This document shows positions 25,867 through 34,651 of a DNA stretch of 64,000 nucleotides, piece by piece; position 1 is the first letter of the stretch; each line of letters starts with the position of its first letter. Below the pieces are notes generated by a model that saw nothing but the letters and a program-made list of their open reading frames with translations, was not told the DNA's origin and made no database searches. The stretch comes from Scleromatobacter sp964418745 (GTDB lineage: Bacteria > Pseudomonadota > Gammaproteobacteria > Burkholderiales > Burkholderiaceae_C), in NCBI GenBank assembly GCA_964418745.1, contig CAYQMX010000004.1:62001-126000 (forward strand), in the 5' to 3' direction. The translations under genes were made by a program, and so were the position numbers.

Positions 25867-26101
25867 CGTCTCTCTCCTTGGTGGGGTTGTCGGCATGTCA
25901 CTCCTGGCCGGCGACCGGGTCAACAACCTTGCGACGGACCGCCTTGGGCGCGTCTGGCGCACGGAATTGCGGGTCCCGGTTGCATTCGAGCAGGTGCTGC
26001 CTTTGACGAATGGCCGGCCTGGGTTGGCCTGCGGGGGAACTTCTGCTCGTCCACGCAGTCCATGCCTCGATGACATGTCCTGACACCACTCCCTGAACGC
26101 G

Positions 26102-26902
26102 ATGCAGCCCGGTGCCTGGCTCGACCCCGCCGCCTGGACGCTGTGGCAGCGCTCCTGGCTGTTCAATGCGGCCATGGAGGGCGGCCGCTACGTCATCGCG
26201 GCCGGCGCGGTCTGGGCGCTGACCCACGTCCTTCTGCGCAGGCGTCTTGCACACCGACTGATCGGCCAATGGCCTTCCGGGACCGACATGCGGCGCGAGA
26301 TGTCCTACTCGTTCCTGTCGCTGATCGTCTTTGCGACGCTGGGCGCCGGCGTCCTGGCCCTGATCCTGAGCGGCCATGCAGAGATATACCGCCGTCCGGC
26401 CCGGCATGGCTGGCTGTGGTTCTGGGCCAGCCTGCCGGTGTTGATCGTCTGGCACGATCTCTACTTCTACTGGACGCACAGGCTGCTGCACACGCGCTGG
26501 TTGTTCCGCCGTGTCCACGGCGTGCACCATCGATCGCGCCATCCATCCCCCTGGGCAGCGTACTCGTTCCATCCGATCGAGGCGCTGATCAACGGCCTGG
26601 TCACGCCACTCGCGCTCCTGGCGGTGCCGATTCCCGGCGTCGTGCTGCTGGCGTTCGGGATCCACCAGGTCGTGCGCAACGCCCATGGCCATGCAGCGGT
26701 CGAGACCATGCCGCGCGGCTTCGTTCGCGCCGCGTTCTGGCGTCACTTCACCACGACCACGCACCATCACCTGCACCACGAATCGGCGACGGGAAACTAC
26801 GGCTTGTGGTTCACCTGGTGGGATCGGATCGCCGGCACCGAACGCGAGGACTATCTGGCCCGATTCGATGTCGCGACGGCGCCCCGGAATGGCACAAGCT
26901 GA
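26102..26902 (+). CDS. Sterol desaturase / fatty acid hydroxylase family protein
   Basis: A 266-residue integral membrane di-iron oxygenase with four hydrophobic segments and the three histidine clusters of the family: HDLYFYWTHRLLH near residue 119, HGVHHRS near residue 140, and HHHLHHE near residue 221. Members hydroxylate or desaturate sterols, carotenoids or fatty-acyl chains using O2. The protein has no fused domain and no obvious partner; it diverges from phoD and is followed by the YihY-like gene on the same strand after 144 bases. The substrate cannot be deduced; a lipid or hopanoid-like membrane component is the usual guess. Confidence 0.88.
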   Translation: MQPGAWLDPAAWTLWQRSWLFNAAMEGGRYVIAAGAVWALTHVLLRRRLAHRLIGQWPSGTDMRREMSYSFLSLIVFATLGAGVLALILSGHAEIYRRPARHGWLWFWASLPVLIVWHDLYFYWTHRLLHTRWLFRRVHGVHHRSRHPSPWAAYSFHPIEALINGLVTPLALLAVPIPGVVLLAFGIHQVVRNAHGHAAVETMPRGFVRAAFWRHFTTTTHHHLHHESATGNYGLWFTWWDRIAGTEREDYLARFDVATAPRNGTS

Positions 26903-27046
26903 TCGACATTGAACGACGTTGCGTTCGGGGCCGGCAGACGGCCCCTGGATCGGTCAGCAACCGCCCGAATGCAGGGGGCTGCTCTCGGTCAGGCCAACCG
27001 CGGCGCCCGCAAGTGACATCCGGGACAATCAGGCTGCCGGTCGCCG

Positions 27047-27940
27047 ATGCACCCGTCCGCGCACGCCATCCCATCTCCCGACACGCCCATGTTCAATTTG
27101 ATGCGCATCACGATCCACCGCGTCCGGAAGGAGCGCCTGGCACAAGTCGCCGGCAGCCTGACGTTCACGACGCTGCTGTCGGTTGTGCCGCTGCTCGCCG
27201 TCAGCCTCGCGTTCTTGTCCCGCTTCTCGGCTTTTCACAGGTTCGAGCGTGCGATTGACGAGTACGTGATGAAAGGCCTGCTGCCGGCCGACATCTCGCG
27301 CACCATCCTCGGCTACCTGAGTCTGTTCGCCGCGAACGCGCGCAGCCTGACGTGGGTCGGGGCTCTCTCGCTGCTGTTCACGTCCGTCGCCTTGTTGCTC
27401 ACCGTGGAGAATGCGCTCAACCAGATGTGGCAGGTGAAGCGGAATCGGCCGTTCTTCAGGCGGGTCGGCATGTACTTGCTGATGCTCGCCGTCGGCCCGC
27501 CCGTCCTGGGCCTGAGTCTCTGGGCGACATCGTATGTGCTGGGTGTTTCGATGGGCCTCATCGGGGTGCTCCCGCCGTCGCTGTCGTTCGTACTCGGCAT
27601 GGGGCCGCCACTGCTCGGCATGGCGGCATTGACGGCACTCTTCCACTTCGTGCCGAATGCCAAGGTCCCGTGGAGCCACGCCGTCGCGGGCGGCTTGATC
27701 GCAAGCTTCGCGCTTGAAATGGGCAAGCGCGGCTTTGCGGCCTACCTTGTCCAGTTGCCGACGTACCGAGCAGTCTACGGTGCCTTCGCAGCGTTTCCTC
27801 TCTTCCTGCTCTGGATGTATTTTTCGTGGCTCGTGACGCTGATCGCGGCCATGATCGCGGCCAACCTGGCGCGCAAGCCGCGGCACGCGACACGGAACGC
27901 CACTGCACCACGCGCACCGCTGCGACGGCAAGCAGGGTGA
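27047..27940 (+). CDS. YihY/BrkB family inner membrane protein
   Basis: A 297-residue protein with about six transmembrane helices. Family marks are AQVAGSLTFTTLLSVVPLLAVS near residue 35 (a first helix with the T.LLS.VPL pattern), LLTVENALNQMWQVKR near residue 127, and FPLFLLWMYFSWLVTLIAA near residue 245. These proteins were once called ribonuclease BN but are now regarded as membrane proteins of unknown transport function. ATG at 27089 (MFNLMRITIHRVRKERL) is a good alternative start and would remove a poorly conserved 14-residue leader. The C-terminus is short and basic. Confidence 0.85.
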   Translation: MHPSAHAIPSPDTPMFNLMRITIHRVRKERLAQVAGSLTFTTLLSVVPLLAVSLAFLSRFSAFHRFERAIDEYVMKGLLPADISRTILGYLSLFAANARSLTWVGALSLLFTSVALLLTVENALNQMWQVKRNRPFFRRVGMYLLMLAVGPPVLGLSLWATSYVLGVSMGLIGVLPPSLSFVLGMGPPLLGMAALTALFHFVPNAKVPWSHAVAGGLIASFALEMGKRGFAAYLVQLPTYRAVYGAFAAFPLFLLWMYFSWLVTLIAAMIAANLARKPRHATRNATAPRAPLRRQAG

Positions 27941-28340
27941 TCTCCCCGCAGCCCGGCCGTTCTGCATGAGCACCGAGGCCCTTGCGCGATCTGTTGGCGA
28001 GGGATGGTCGAGGGATTGGCAACCTCCCCTGGATGGGCGTTCTCGAACGTCGAGCAAGGAAAGTCGAGCAGATGGAACGTCGAGTTGCGACACCGAGCCC
28101 TGTCTCCCGATGAATTGCTCTGCCGTATCGGGTCATGCAGGTTGTTTGGTTACCAATCCCGTTAATCGGGCGTGCGCGCGCGCCGAAACACGTCAAGGGA
28201 CAGAACTTCAATTGTCCTGACCGTGCATCGGGCCGGCGATCTTGCCAACGATCGCCCCCGGCTGCCGATTTCGATTCTCGAATGCTCGACGGTGTGAACC
28301 ACGCCTGCTTCATTCGATGCCGCGCTCCCAAGGATCTCCG
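27941..28340. other. Intergenic stretch upstream of the GH16 gene
   Basis: Four hundred bases with no supportable gene. It contains a perfect 7-bp inverted repeat GGCGATC-N8-GATCGCC (28235-28256), about 85 bases before the GH16 start, and a weak dyad GGACA-N10-TGTCC around 28198-28217. Base composition is lower in GC than neighbouring housekeeping genes. One of these dyads may be an operator for the glycosidase. Confidence 0.4.
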
Positions 28341-29780
28341 ATGTCAATCTTTCGCCAGGCGGGCTCCGCCAGCCTGATGCCCGCCTTCGTCGCCAGCCTG
28401 CTCCTGGCCGGCTGCGGTGGTGGCGACAATCCGCCCGCCCAGGCGGACGTCGCCGGCACCACCTCCCATTCCAGCGCCGGCGGTTCGACGGCGACAGCCG
28501 CTGCGTCGACGGCCGCCGCCGTCCCCGCCACGACGAGCACGACGACCACGCTCTCCGGCGTCAACCTCCTCGCCAATCCCGATTTCTCCCTGGGTTCGAC
28601 GAACTGGACCCTGGACTGGGCAGCGGTCTGGCCGAGCGAGCTTCGCAGTGGCGGAAAGGCGTTGCGGATCAACGGGTCGGCTGTTCAGGCCTTGGGTTCG
28701 TCGACGCTCGTTCCGCACCATTCCTACGAGATGACGGTCGTCGGCCGCAACGCGACCGGCACCGGCAGCGCCAAGGTCGCGGTCACCTTCCGCTTGCCCA
28801 ACAGCACGACCACGTTCCGTACGTTCGCGGCGACGATCGTCCCCGGGCCGTCCAACACCTACGTCGTCGATTTCACGGCGCCGGAATATGCGGGCCATGT
28901 CGACTTCAGCATCGTCTGCAGTTATGCCGGGGGCGTCCTGGTGGACAGCGTCTCGCTGAAGGAGATCAAGCCGATCGTGCTCACCGAGCCTGTCGGGTCG
29001 CCGCTCAACAGCTATGCGCCGGCCGGCTACACGCTGAAGTTCAACGACGAATTCAACGGCACCACGTTGAATCGCTCGAAGTGGTTCACCCGCTACATCT
29101 ACGGGTCGGAGGCCGCGGACTATCTCAACGACGAGAAGCAGCGCTATCGCGACAACGGCAACCTGGTCGTTGCCAACGGCGTCCTGAACCTGGTGGCGAA
29201 AAAGGTCACCGACACCGGTGTCAACGGGGTCGACTACGAATCCGGGATGATCCGCTCGGACTGGACGGCACGTTACGGATACTTCGAGGCCCGCGTGAAG
29301 ATGCCGCCCGGCGTCGGGGTGTGGCCTGCGTTCTGGCTCAATTCGGATGTGTCTGCCGCGGGTGTTCTGGGCTGGCCTCCCGAGATCGACATCTTCGAGT
29401 ACGTGAACAACGGCCTCGACGACAAGCCCAACATGTTCCATTCCGCCGTGTCCGGCGGCGCGCTGTCACCGGTGGTGTGGGCCGATCCCAGCTTCAACAC
29501 GAGCCTCCTGGACTATGTCGGCACGACGAACTTCGACCAGGGCTGGCATACCTTCGGCTGCCTGTGGGATCCGACCTCGGTCTCTGTCTTCCTCGACGGC
29601 AAGAAGCTCTACACCCGCACGTTCGCCTGGAACTACAAGGACGGCACCCCGGCCGGCCCGGCCCACATCCTGCTGAACCTGGCCATCGGCGGTTCCTGGG
29701 CCGGCCGCTACGGCATCGACGACAGCGCGTTCCCGCAAGCGCTGCAGATCGACTGGGTGCGCGCGTACCAGAAGAACTGA
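28341..29780 (+). CDS. GH16 family glycoside hydrolase, secreted lipoprotein
   Basis: A 479-residue lipoprotein: signal with lipobox LLLAGC (lipidated Cys25), a Thr/Ala/Ser-rich linker to about residue 70, a carbohydrate-binding-like beta domain (NPDFSLGSTNWTLDW onward, about residues 75-215), then a GH16 catalytic domain. The active-site signature EIDIFEYV is present near residue 349, with both glutamates and the central Asp, and MPPGVGVWPAFWL before it. GH16 enzymes cleave beta-1,3 or mixed-linkage glucans, agar, carrageenan or related galactans; which one is unknown. AAGGA lies seven bases before the ATG at 28341. It is a single gene, with no sugar transporter nearby. Confidence 0.9.
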   Translation: MSIFRQAGSASLMPAFVASLLLAGCGGGDNPPAQADVAGTTSHSSAGGSTATAAASTAAAVPATTSTTTTLSGVNLLANPDFSLGSTNWTLDWAAVWPSELRSGGKALRINGSAVQALGSSTLVPHHSYEMTVVGRNATGTGSAKVAVTFRLPNSTTTFRTFAATIVPGPSNTYVVDFTAPEYAGHVDFSIVCSYAGGVLVDSVSLKEIKPIVLTEPVGSPLNSYAPAGYTLKFNDEFNGTTLNRSKWFTRYIYGSEAADYLNDEKQRYRDNGNLVVANGVLNLVAKKVTDTGVNGVDYESGMIRSDWTARYGYFEARVKMPPGVGVWPAFWLNSDVSAAGVLGWPPEIDIFEYVNNGLDDKPNMFHSAVSGGALSPVVWADPSFNTSLLDYVGTTNFDQGWHTFGCLWDPTSVSVFLDGKKLYTRTFAWNYKDGTPAGPAHILLNLAIGGSWAGRYGIDDSAFPQALQIDWVRAYQKN

Positions 29781-29909
29781 TCGGCGGCGGGCAGCGCTGC
29801 GACAGCGGATCATCGTTGTCGCGCGTTGTCGCGCGTTGGCCGTTTCGGCCGCTGAGCCGCCCCCTTCGCGTGCGGAGCGTTTGCGCAGGGAGGTTGAAGC
29901 GCTGATGCA

Positions 29910-30326
29910 CTACGCCAGCGAAATCGCGAGACGACAGATCATTGCCAATACGACGAGATTGCTGACAGCGAAAACAGCGAAGCGATGGACGACGTCGTTG
30001 TAGGTCAGGTAGATCAGGCTGTGCGCGATTCGAAGCGAGACGTAAAGCCATGCGAGCGCCAATGCAGTCCGGTCCGTGCAGCCGGTGACGAGAAAGAAGC
30101 CAATCAATGCATAGAAGACAACTGGGACCTCAACCAGGTTCATGAACACCCGGTTCGGCCGCGCTACGTCTGCGGGAACATTGGATGATTCACCATCCTT
30201 GAAGTCTTGCGCTACCACGCGTCCCATGAACGCCGCATGGAACCGTCGAATTGGTACTTGGACGAGAACAAGGAATGTCCAGATCATCAGCGAAAGTGCC
30301 GGCCAAATAATGGACGTTGACTTCAT
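29910..30326 (-). CDS. MAPEG family membrane protein
   Basis: A 138-residue protein with four hydrophobic helices, the size and topology of the MAPEG family (microsomal glutathione transferase / eicosanoid enzymes; in bacteria usually of unknown substrate). Recognisable elements are PALSLMIWTFLVLVQVPIRR at the start, RPNRVFMNLVEVPVVFYALI in the second helix (the N..E.P..FY pattern), and LALAWLYVSLRIAHSLIYLTYN in the third. ATG at 30336-30338, four codons further upstream, is an alternative start; neither has a strong ribosome site. Its GC content is visibly lower than that of its neighbours, which fits acquisition by transfer. Confidence 0.8.
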   Translation of the reverse strand: MKSTSIIWPALSLMIWTFLVLVQVPIRRFHAAFMGRVVAQDFKDGESSNVPADVARPNRVFMNLVEVPVVFYALIGFFLVTGCTDRTALALAWLYVSLRIAHSLIYLTYNDVVHRFAVFAVSNLVVLAMICRLAISLA

Positions 30327-30516
30327 GGTGAACAGCATGGGACGAGGTAGATTTCCATTCCCAAGGAGCATTCGACTGGAAGTCCCTGGACCAAGTGCCC
30401 GGGCACCCCTCGAGGAAGGTTCCGGACAAGGGTAGATGCAAATGGTGCGTGAGATGTTGCCGGCCGCGAAGGGGCGATGCGGCGGCCTGAACTCCCAAGC
30501 ACGCAAGTCGACGGAG

Positions 30517-31413
30517 TCAGCGTGACTTGGCGAGTGGCTCGATGAGCCGGGTGGGTATCCGGTAGTCGTCCTGTCCGAACAGGTCGATGCCGCAGGCGAG
30601 CGACTCGACCCAGTCCAGGAACTGTCCGATCGCCGGACCTTCCAGCGGTGCGCCGTGCTGCGGCACCAGCAGGGCGATATCCAGTTGCCGAGCCATGTGC
30701 ACCCACAGCCGAAGGATCTTGTTGGAGACCATGTAGCGGCGGTGGAACGGCTCCATCTGAGGGAGATGGGGCGGCAGTTCGCGCACCGGGTTCCTGGCGC
30801 GCTCGCTGGTGGTCAGGGAAACGCCCAGGTCGCCTGTGAAGAGGATGCGACTCACCGGATCGTAGAAGTGGAAGTTGCCTTCGGCGTGCAGGAAGTGCGC
30901 TGGCAAGAGCCACAGTTCGCTCTCGCCCAGGAGCAGCCGCCCACCCGCGTCGGGCACGCCGATGACGCGCTCCAGTGTCTTGCCGCTCTTGGCGAAGTGC
31001 GGCACGAAGCGCTCCCAGACGCGTGAGATCACCAACTGGGCGGAAGTCGAGCTCAGCCAGCGATCGAGCGATGCGATGATGTCCGGGTCGGCATGCGATG
31101 CGATCACGTAGCTCAGTCGTTGCGGCGAGAAGTGCCGAGTCATGCCGAGGTAGAGCTCGTTGAACGCCAGATTGCCACCGGGATCGATGATGGCGCCGAC
31201 GCCGTGGTCGACAATGAGGAACTGGTTGGACTGGACAGCCTCGCCACCTTCGTACCCGAGGTCGGAAAACATCAGGCAGGCGTGTGTCGGATTTCGGAAG
31301 AGTTCGGTGGACAAGGGATCGAGCGACAGCGCGCAAAGGGGCGATCCTAGGTCGCGAAGGGGAGCCGGGGCTTGACGTGGATCATCCTGAGACCGCTCTC
31401 CGCCACGGTTCAC
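30517..31413 (-). CDS. MBL-fold protein related to flavodiiron / ODP oxygen-binding diiron proteins
   Basis: A protein of up to 298 residues with a metallo-beta-lactamase fold of the flavodiiron/ODP subgroup. The opening ELFRNPTHACLMF, then GGEAVQSNQFLIVDHG and IIDPGGN, is the form I associate with ODP-type diiron domains. Metal ligands appear as HADPD, then PAHFLHAEGN, then FTGDLG, and PQHGAPLEG. No flavodoxin domain is attached, so it is unlikely to be a full nitric-oxide or oxygen reductase; an oxygen or redox sensor role is plausible. The GTG at 31411-31413 gives the longest form; the true start is uncertain but should precede ELFRNP. Confidence 0.75.
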   Translation of the reverse strand: MNRGGERSQDDPRQAPAPLRDLGSPLCALSLDPLSTELFRNPTHACLMFSDLGYEGGEAVQSNQFLIVDHGVGAIIDPGGNLAFNELYLGMTRHFSPQRLSYVIASHADPDIIASLDRWLSSTSAQLVISRVWERFVPHFAKSGKTLERVIGVPDAGGRLLLGESELWLLPAHFLHAEGNFHFYDPVSRILFTGDLGVSLTTSERARNPVRELPPHLPQMEPFHRRYMVSNKILRLWVHMARQLDIALLVPQHGAPLEGPAIGQFLDWVESLACGIDLFGQDDYRIPTRLIEPLAKSR

Positions 31414-31758
31414 ACCGTCACGTTCAGCGCGTTTGCGGTCGGCTTGCCTCTGGAGGCGATCCGGAAGTCAACCGATCGCGCGCTCGATCGGCTGAATCCG
31501 TTCGAAAATGGGACGCCGCTCAAACAACTGGCCGCGGCCGCCGGAAGTCGCAGACCGGCCATGAGCAGCCGCTGGCCAGCGGCAGATATCGTGTATCCGG
31601 ATCTGCAGCCTTGGAGCAGTCCGACGCGAGCATGGATCGCCTTCTCGCTGTACGCCGCTCGGAGCGAGCAAGTGCGGTCTGAGTTGGAGGCAAGCCTGGA
31701 AAGCCAGGATGCCTTAGCGGCCGCGTGGATTGTGGCAGTGTGGAAGGGGGTGACATGA
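31372..31758 (+). CDS. Hypothetical protein, unrecognised
   Basis: A possible 128-residue product beginning at TTG 31372, preceded by a good ribosome site (AAGGGGAG, seven bases before). The sequence has a modest hydrophobic start (MTWIILRPLSATVHTVTFSAFAVGLPLEAI) and an otherwise mixed soluble body with no motif I recognise. Its 5' end overlaps the longest form of the divergent MBL-fold gene by about 40 bases, so one of the two starts is wrong. It points toward the UbiA-family gene 64 bases downstream and could be cotranscribed with it. It may also be a chance frame. Confidence 0.35.
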   Translation: MTWIILRPLSATVHTVTFSAFAVGLPLEAIRKSTDRALDRLNPFENGTPLKQLAAAAGSRRPAMSSRWPAADIVYPDLQPWSSPTRAWIAFSLYAARSEQVRSELEASLESQDALAAAWIVAVWKGVT

Positions 31759-31822
31759 CTGGGCTTGATCAGGAGGGAACAAGTTCTTGCAATTACCCCA
31801 TGGCCAGCGATGGGAGGGCCAC

Positions 31823-32746
31823 GTGACCGTTGACCCGATGATCTCCCCGCCACGGAACACGCTGCGCGGTGTACTAGGTGTCGCCCGCGCGCCCTTTCTA
31901 CCGCTCGCGGTCTTGCTTGCCGCCAGCGGTGGGCTGGCGCAAACCGCCGGCAAACCGGATTTGGCGCGTCTGCTGCTTGGTGTGATCGGACTCGTGGCCG
32001 CGCACGTCCTCGTGAACGTTCTCAATGAGTTGTCGGACGATGCATCAGGGCTGGATCGCGAGACCCAGCGCACCCCTTTCTCCGGCGGCAGCGGCGCACT
32101 GCAGGCCCGGCGCATCACTCGGCGAGGAGCGCAAACCGTCGCCTTCATCAGCGGCACGGTGGCCTTGACCGTGGCCTTCATTGCACTGGGCGTCTATCGG
32201 GAGTGGGGGCTGGTGCCGGTGATCGCTGTTGGCGCAATCTGCATCTTCTTCTATACGCCCTGGCTCTTGCGGATAGGCTTGGGAGAGGCTGCGGCCGGCC
32301 TCGGCCTGGGCGGTCTGCCCGTGATCGGAGTCGCGCTCCTTCAGGGCGGAGCATTGCAACCTGCGGTGATCATCGTCGCGATCGCGTCCACCGCAATGAC
32401 CTTCAACCTGCTGCTGTTCAATTCCATTCCCGATGCCGCACCGGACTACAGGGTCGGACGCCGGTCGCTGGTGCACCGGGTGGGAGTTGTCGGCGCAGCG
32501 CGAATCGGAATCGCTGCGTGGGGAGTCGCAACGCTGGCGATCGGATATGGCCTCATGCGCGGCGCGCTACCGCCGGGGACTTGGCTTGCGGCCGTCCCGG
32601 CGATCGCGTTCATCGTTCCCGAATTCCGCTGGACGCTTGCAGGCGCTCCTCTGCCCGTGCCCATACCGGTACTAGGACTCAACGTCGTTCACAACCTTGC
32701 CACTCACTTGCTTCTGATCATGGCTTGGATGGTCAACCGCTGGTGA
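31823..32746 (+). CDS. UbiA-family prenyltransferase
   Basis: A 307-residue polytopic membrane protein with about eight to nine helices. The first Asp-rich motif of the superfamily is present as NVLNELSDDASGLD (about residues 65-80), followed by TPFSGGSGAL as in the MenA-like branch; a second Asp region is NSIPDAAPDYRVGRR near residue 205. UbiA enzymes move a prenyl chain onto an aromatic or other acceptor, as in quinone, heme or chlorophyll synthesis. Housekeeping UbiA/MenA would not be expected here, so it may serve a specialised pathway. GTG at 31823 is preferred because GGGAGG lies just upstream; TTG at 31787 is also in frame. Confidence 0.82.
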   Translation: MTVDPMISPPRNTLRGVLGVARAPFLPLAVLLAASGGLAQTAGKPDLARLLLGVIGLVAAHVLVNVLNELSDDASGLDRETQRTPFSGGSGALQARRITRRGAQTVAFISGTVALTVAFIALGVYREWGLVPVIAVGAICIFFYTPWLLRIGLGEAAAGLGLGGLPVIGVALLQGGALQPAVIIVAIASTAMTFNLLLFNSIPDAAPDYRVGRRSLVHRVGVVGAARIGIAAWGVATLAIGYGLMRGALPPGTWLAAVPAIAFIVPEFRWTLAGAPLPVPIPVLGLNVVHNLATHLLLIMAWMVNRW

Positions 32747-33039
32747 CTTTCGCTGGCCTGCCTTGGGTTGCCGCCCGCCAGCGTCGGACCCTGCCGCGGG
32801 GCGGGCAGGCGCAGCCCGCCGAAGGGCGACGGGGGCAGGCAGGATGGTTCATCGTTGCGGCCTCGCGGGCCCGGCAGGGCTTCACGGGCTGGCTTTCCGG
32901 CATCGAACGGGTTAGGTATTAGCACTAATTCATTCGTTCGCTGCCCCAACTAAGCTTCGGAACGGAACTTCGCGCTCGTCCTCGACCAGATCACCGCGTA
33001 CGTCGACCACCAGAAGACGCACCCAACACCTCAAACATC

Positions 33040-33393
33040 ATGACTCTCGTCACCAAGTCTGCGCTCGTCGCAGCGATCCTCGGTACCTTGGTATCTCCCG
33101 CATTTTCCGAAACCGGGCGACCGGCCGATTACGTCGCATCCGTCCATCTCGATGTCGTCGACCGTCAGGCAGACGACGCCCGCGCGAGGTACGAAATGGT
33201 TGTCGATGGCCCAAGTCGCAGCCCGATCGGGATTCACGCGCAGGTCATCGAAGGAGGCGACGTCGACTCCTACGCGAAGTACCTCATGGTTGTCGACGGC
33301 ATGAGTCGTGAGTCCGCCATCGAGCGCTCCCGCGCGCGGCAGCAGTCCATTGCCTCGGTCGAGCAGTGGCGACTGGCACGGGCGAGTCGGTAG
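33040..33393 (+). CDS. Small secreted protein with internal YxMVVDGxSR repeats
   Basis: A 117-residue protein with a signal peptide (residues 1-23, ending PAFSE). The mature part contains two similar units: ARYEMVVDGPSR near residue 50 and AKYLMVVDGMSR near residue 79, joined by a linker, then a basic helical C-terminus (AIERSRARQQSIASVEQWRLA). I do not recognise the family; the repeat may be a short internal duplication. The ATG at 33040 is about 20 bases after an ACC-rich, unremarkable leader without a strong ribosome site. A 12-base dyad ATTAG-CA-CTAAT lies at 32918-32929 upstream. Function unknown. Confidence 0.6.
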   Translation: MTLVTKSALVAAILGTLVSPAFSETGRPADYVASVHLDVVDRQADDARARYEMVVDGPSRSPIGIHAQVIEGGDVDSYAKYLMVVDGMSRESAIERSRARQQSIASVEQWRLARASR

Positions 33394-33688
33394 GGCCAAG
33401 CGCCCGGCCCGCGCCTTCGCTCCCGCGGCCAGTGGCAGGCGGGGCGGAGCCCAAGCGCGTTGCCATGAAGCCTGATTGTTGGCGCCGATGCCGAAATGAG
33501 CCAGGTTTTGGGCCTCGCGCCGACGACCCCGTGAGCCCCATGGGCCACCATCTGACCCGCATGCCTGTTGGACGCCGGGGCTGATCGATTGGAGCAGTCG
33601 AAGGTCGGCGCGGTGGCTCGCCCGTGCATCGGCGGCAACAGGCCTGGAAGAACCCGCGCGATTGCCACGTACTCCTACAGAGAACACC

Positions 33689-34207
33689 ATGAAGACGATC
33701 AAGTTCCACGGCGCTGCACTGGCGCTCGCACTCACCCTCACCAGCCAGGCGCATGCCGCTCCGGCCACCCACGCGTCGCTTGAAGCGCTGTTCCAACTGC
33801 AGCACGCCGACACGATGGTCGATGGCGTCTACGACGCCATGCACAAGTCGATGTCGCAGATGTTCGCCCAGGATGGGAGCAAGCGTGGCGAGTCGCCCGC
33901 ACGCCAGCGGATCGAGGCAAAGGCCATGGACGACACGATGGCGCTCGTGCGTGCCGAGTACAACTGGGCAGTCATCGAGCCCGACATGATCGATGCATAC
34001 CAGAAGACTTTCACCGAGGAGGAGGTCACCGCAATGATCAACTTCTACGCGACCCCGGCCGGGCAGGCGACGATCACCAAGGTGCCGCAGCTGATGCAGG
34101 CTGTGATGGCGGGCGCCCAGACCCGCATGCAGGCGCTGCTGCCGCGCATCCGCGCGATCGCCGACAAGGCGCGCGCGGATGCGGACGCAGCCGACACGGC
34201 TCACTGA
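33689..34207 (+). CDS. DUF2059-domain secreted protein
   Basis: A 172-residue protein with a Sec signal peptide (MKTIKFHGAALALALTLTSQ, cleaved after AHA near residue 24). The mature protein is helical and carries the DUF2059 pattern: LEALFQLQHADTMVDGVY, then WAVIEPDMIDAYQKTFTEEEVTAMINFYATPAGQATITKVPQLMQ. That block (aromatic-D..Y...FT..E....FY..P.G) is diagnostic of the family, whose function is unknown. It follows the small repeat protein on the same strand after 295 bases. ATG at 33689 starts the signal peptide; an upstream in-frame codon at 33662 would spoil it. Confidence 0.85.
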   Translation: MKTIKFHGAALALALTLTSQAHAAPATHASLEALFQLQHADTMVDGVYDAMHKSMSQMFAQDGSKRGESPARQRIEAKAMDDTMALVRAEYNWAVIEPDMIDAYQKTFTEEEVTAMINFYATPAGQATITKVPQLMQAVMAGAQTRMQALLPRIRAIADKARADADAADTAH

Positions 34208-34471
34208 GCGAAGGCCGAATGGTTGGGCGGTACGAAGCCGACCGCATGGACGTTGGTGCCCGTCGCTGCCTCGTGAGGTGACGACCCTGGCGGCCAGGAG
34301 CTGCCTCGCGTGACCGACCGGCTTTGGGCAGGCTATCCCTTCCGGCCTGTTGCATGACGCGGCTGCGGAGAAGTCCGACGCCGGTTTGCGACTGGTGGTG
34401 CCGGTCAGGTGCTGTCGGTCGCGAAAGTCGACTTCGGGGTACGCTAACCGCCCCGTACGAAAATTCGCATC

Positions 34472-34651
34472 ATGAAGCGCCTTTCCGCGAGAGCAAACCT
34501 TGTCTTGTTCGACGCAGCTCTTGTTTTCAGCTACGTGTTCTTCGAGCTTTCACCGGCTGGACGATCCGCTGCATTCCCGATGGGGGTGGCAGTGGCCGTG
34601 GTGGTCTGCGTCCTGGCCAACGCGATTGTGTACCGGCGCAATCACGGTTGA
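34472..34651 (+). CDS. Putative small membrane protein (59 residues)
   Basis: A short frame from ATG 34472 to TGA 34651 encodes 59 residues with two clearly hydrophobic segments: NLVLFDAALVFSYVFFEL near residues 9-26 and GVAVAVVVCVLANAIVY near residues 38-54, flanked by basic residues (MKRLSAR at the start and RRNHG at the end). This is the layout of a two-helix small membrane protein, with both ends probably in the cytoplasm. It is too well organised to look random, but no ribosome site is obvious and I do not recognise a family. It stands alone in a gap of more than 800 bases. Confidence 0.5.
   Translation: MKRLSARANLVLFDAALVFSYVFFELSPAGRSAAFPMGVAVAVVVCVLANAIVYRRNHG

Noticed and set aside
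32950..33039. A short frame reading FALVLDQITAYVDHQKTH just before the small secreted protein
   Set aside because: It is preceded by an in-frame stop and covers fewer than 35 codons; it could be a gene remnant but cannot be supported.
33270..33668. Minus-strand frames across the gap between the two small secreted proteins
   Set aside because: They overlap the 3' end of the small repeat protein gene and read as low-complexity shadow without a ribosome site.
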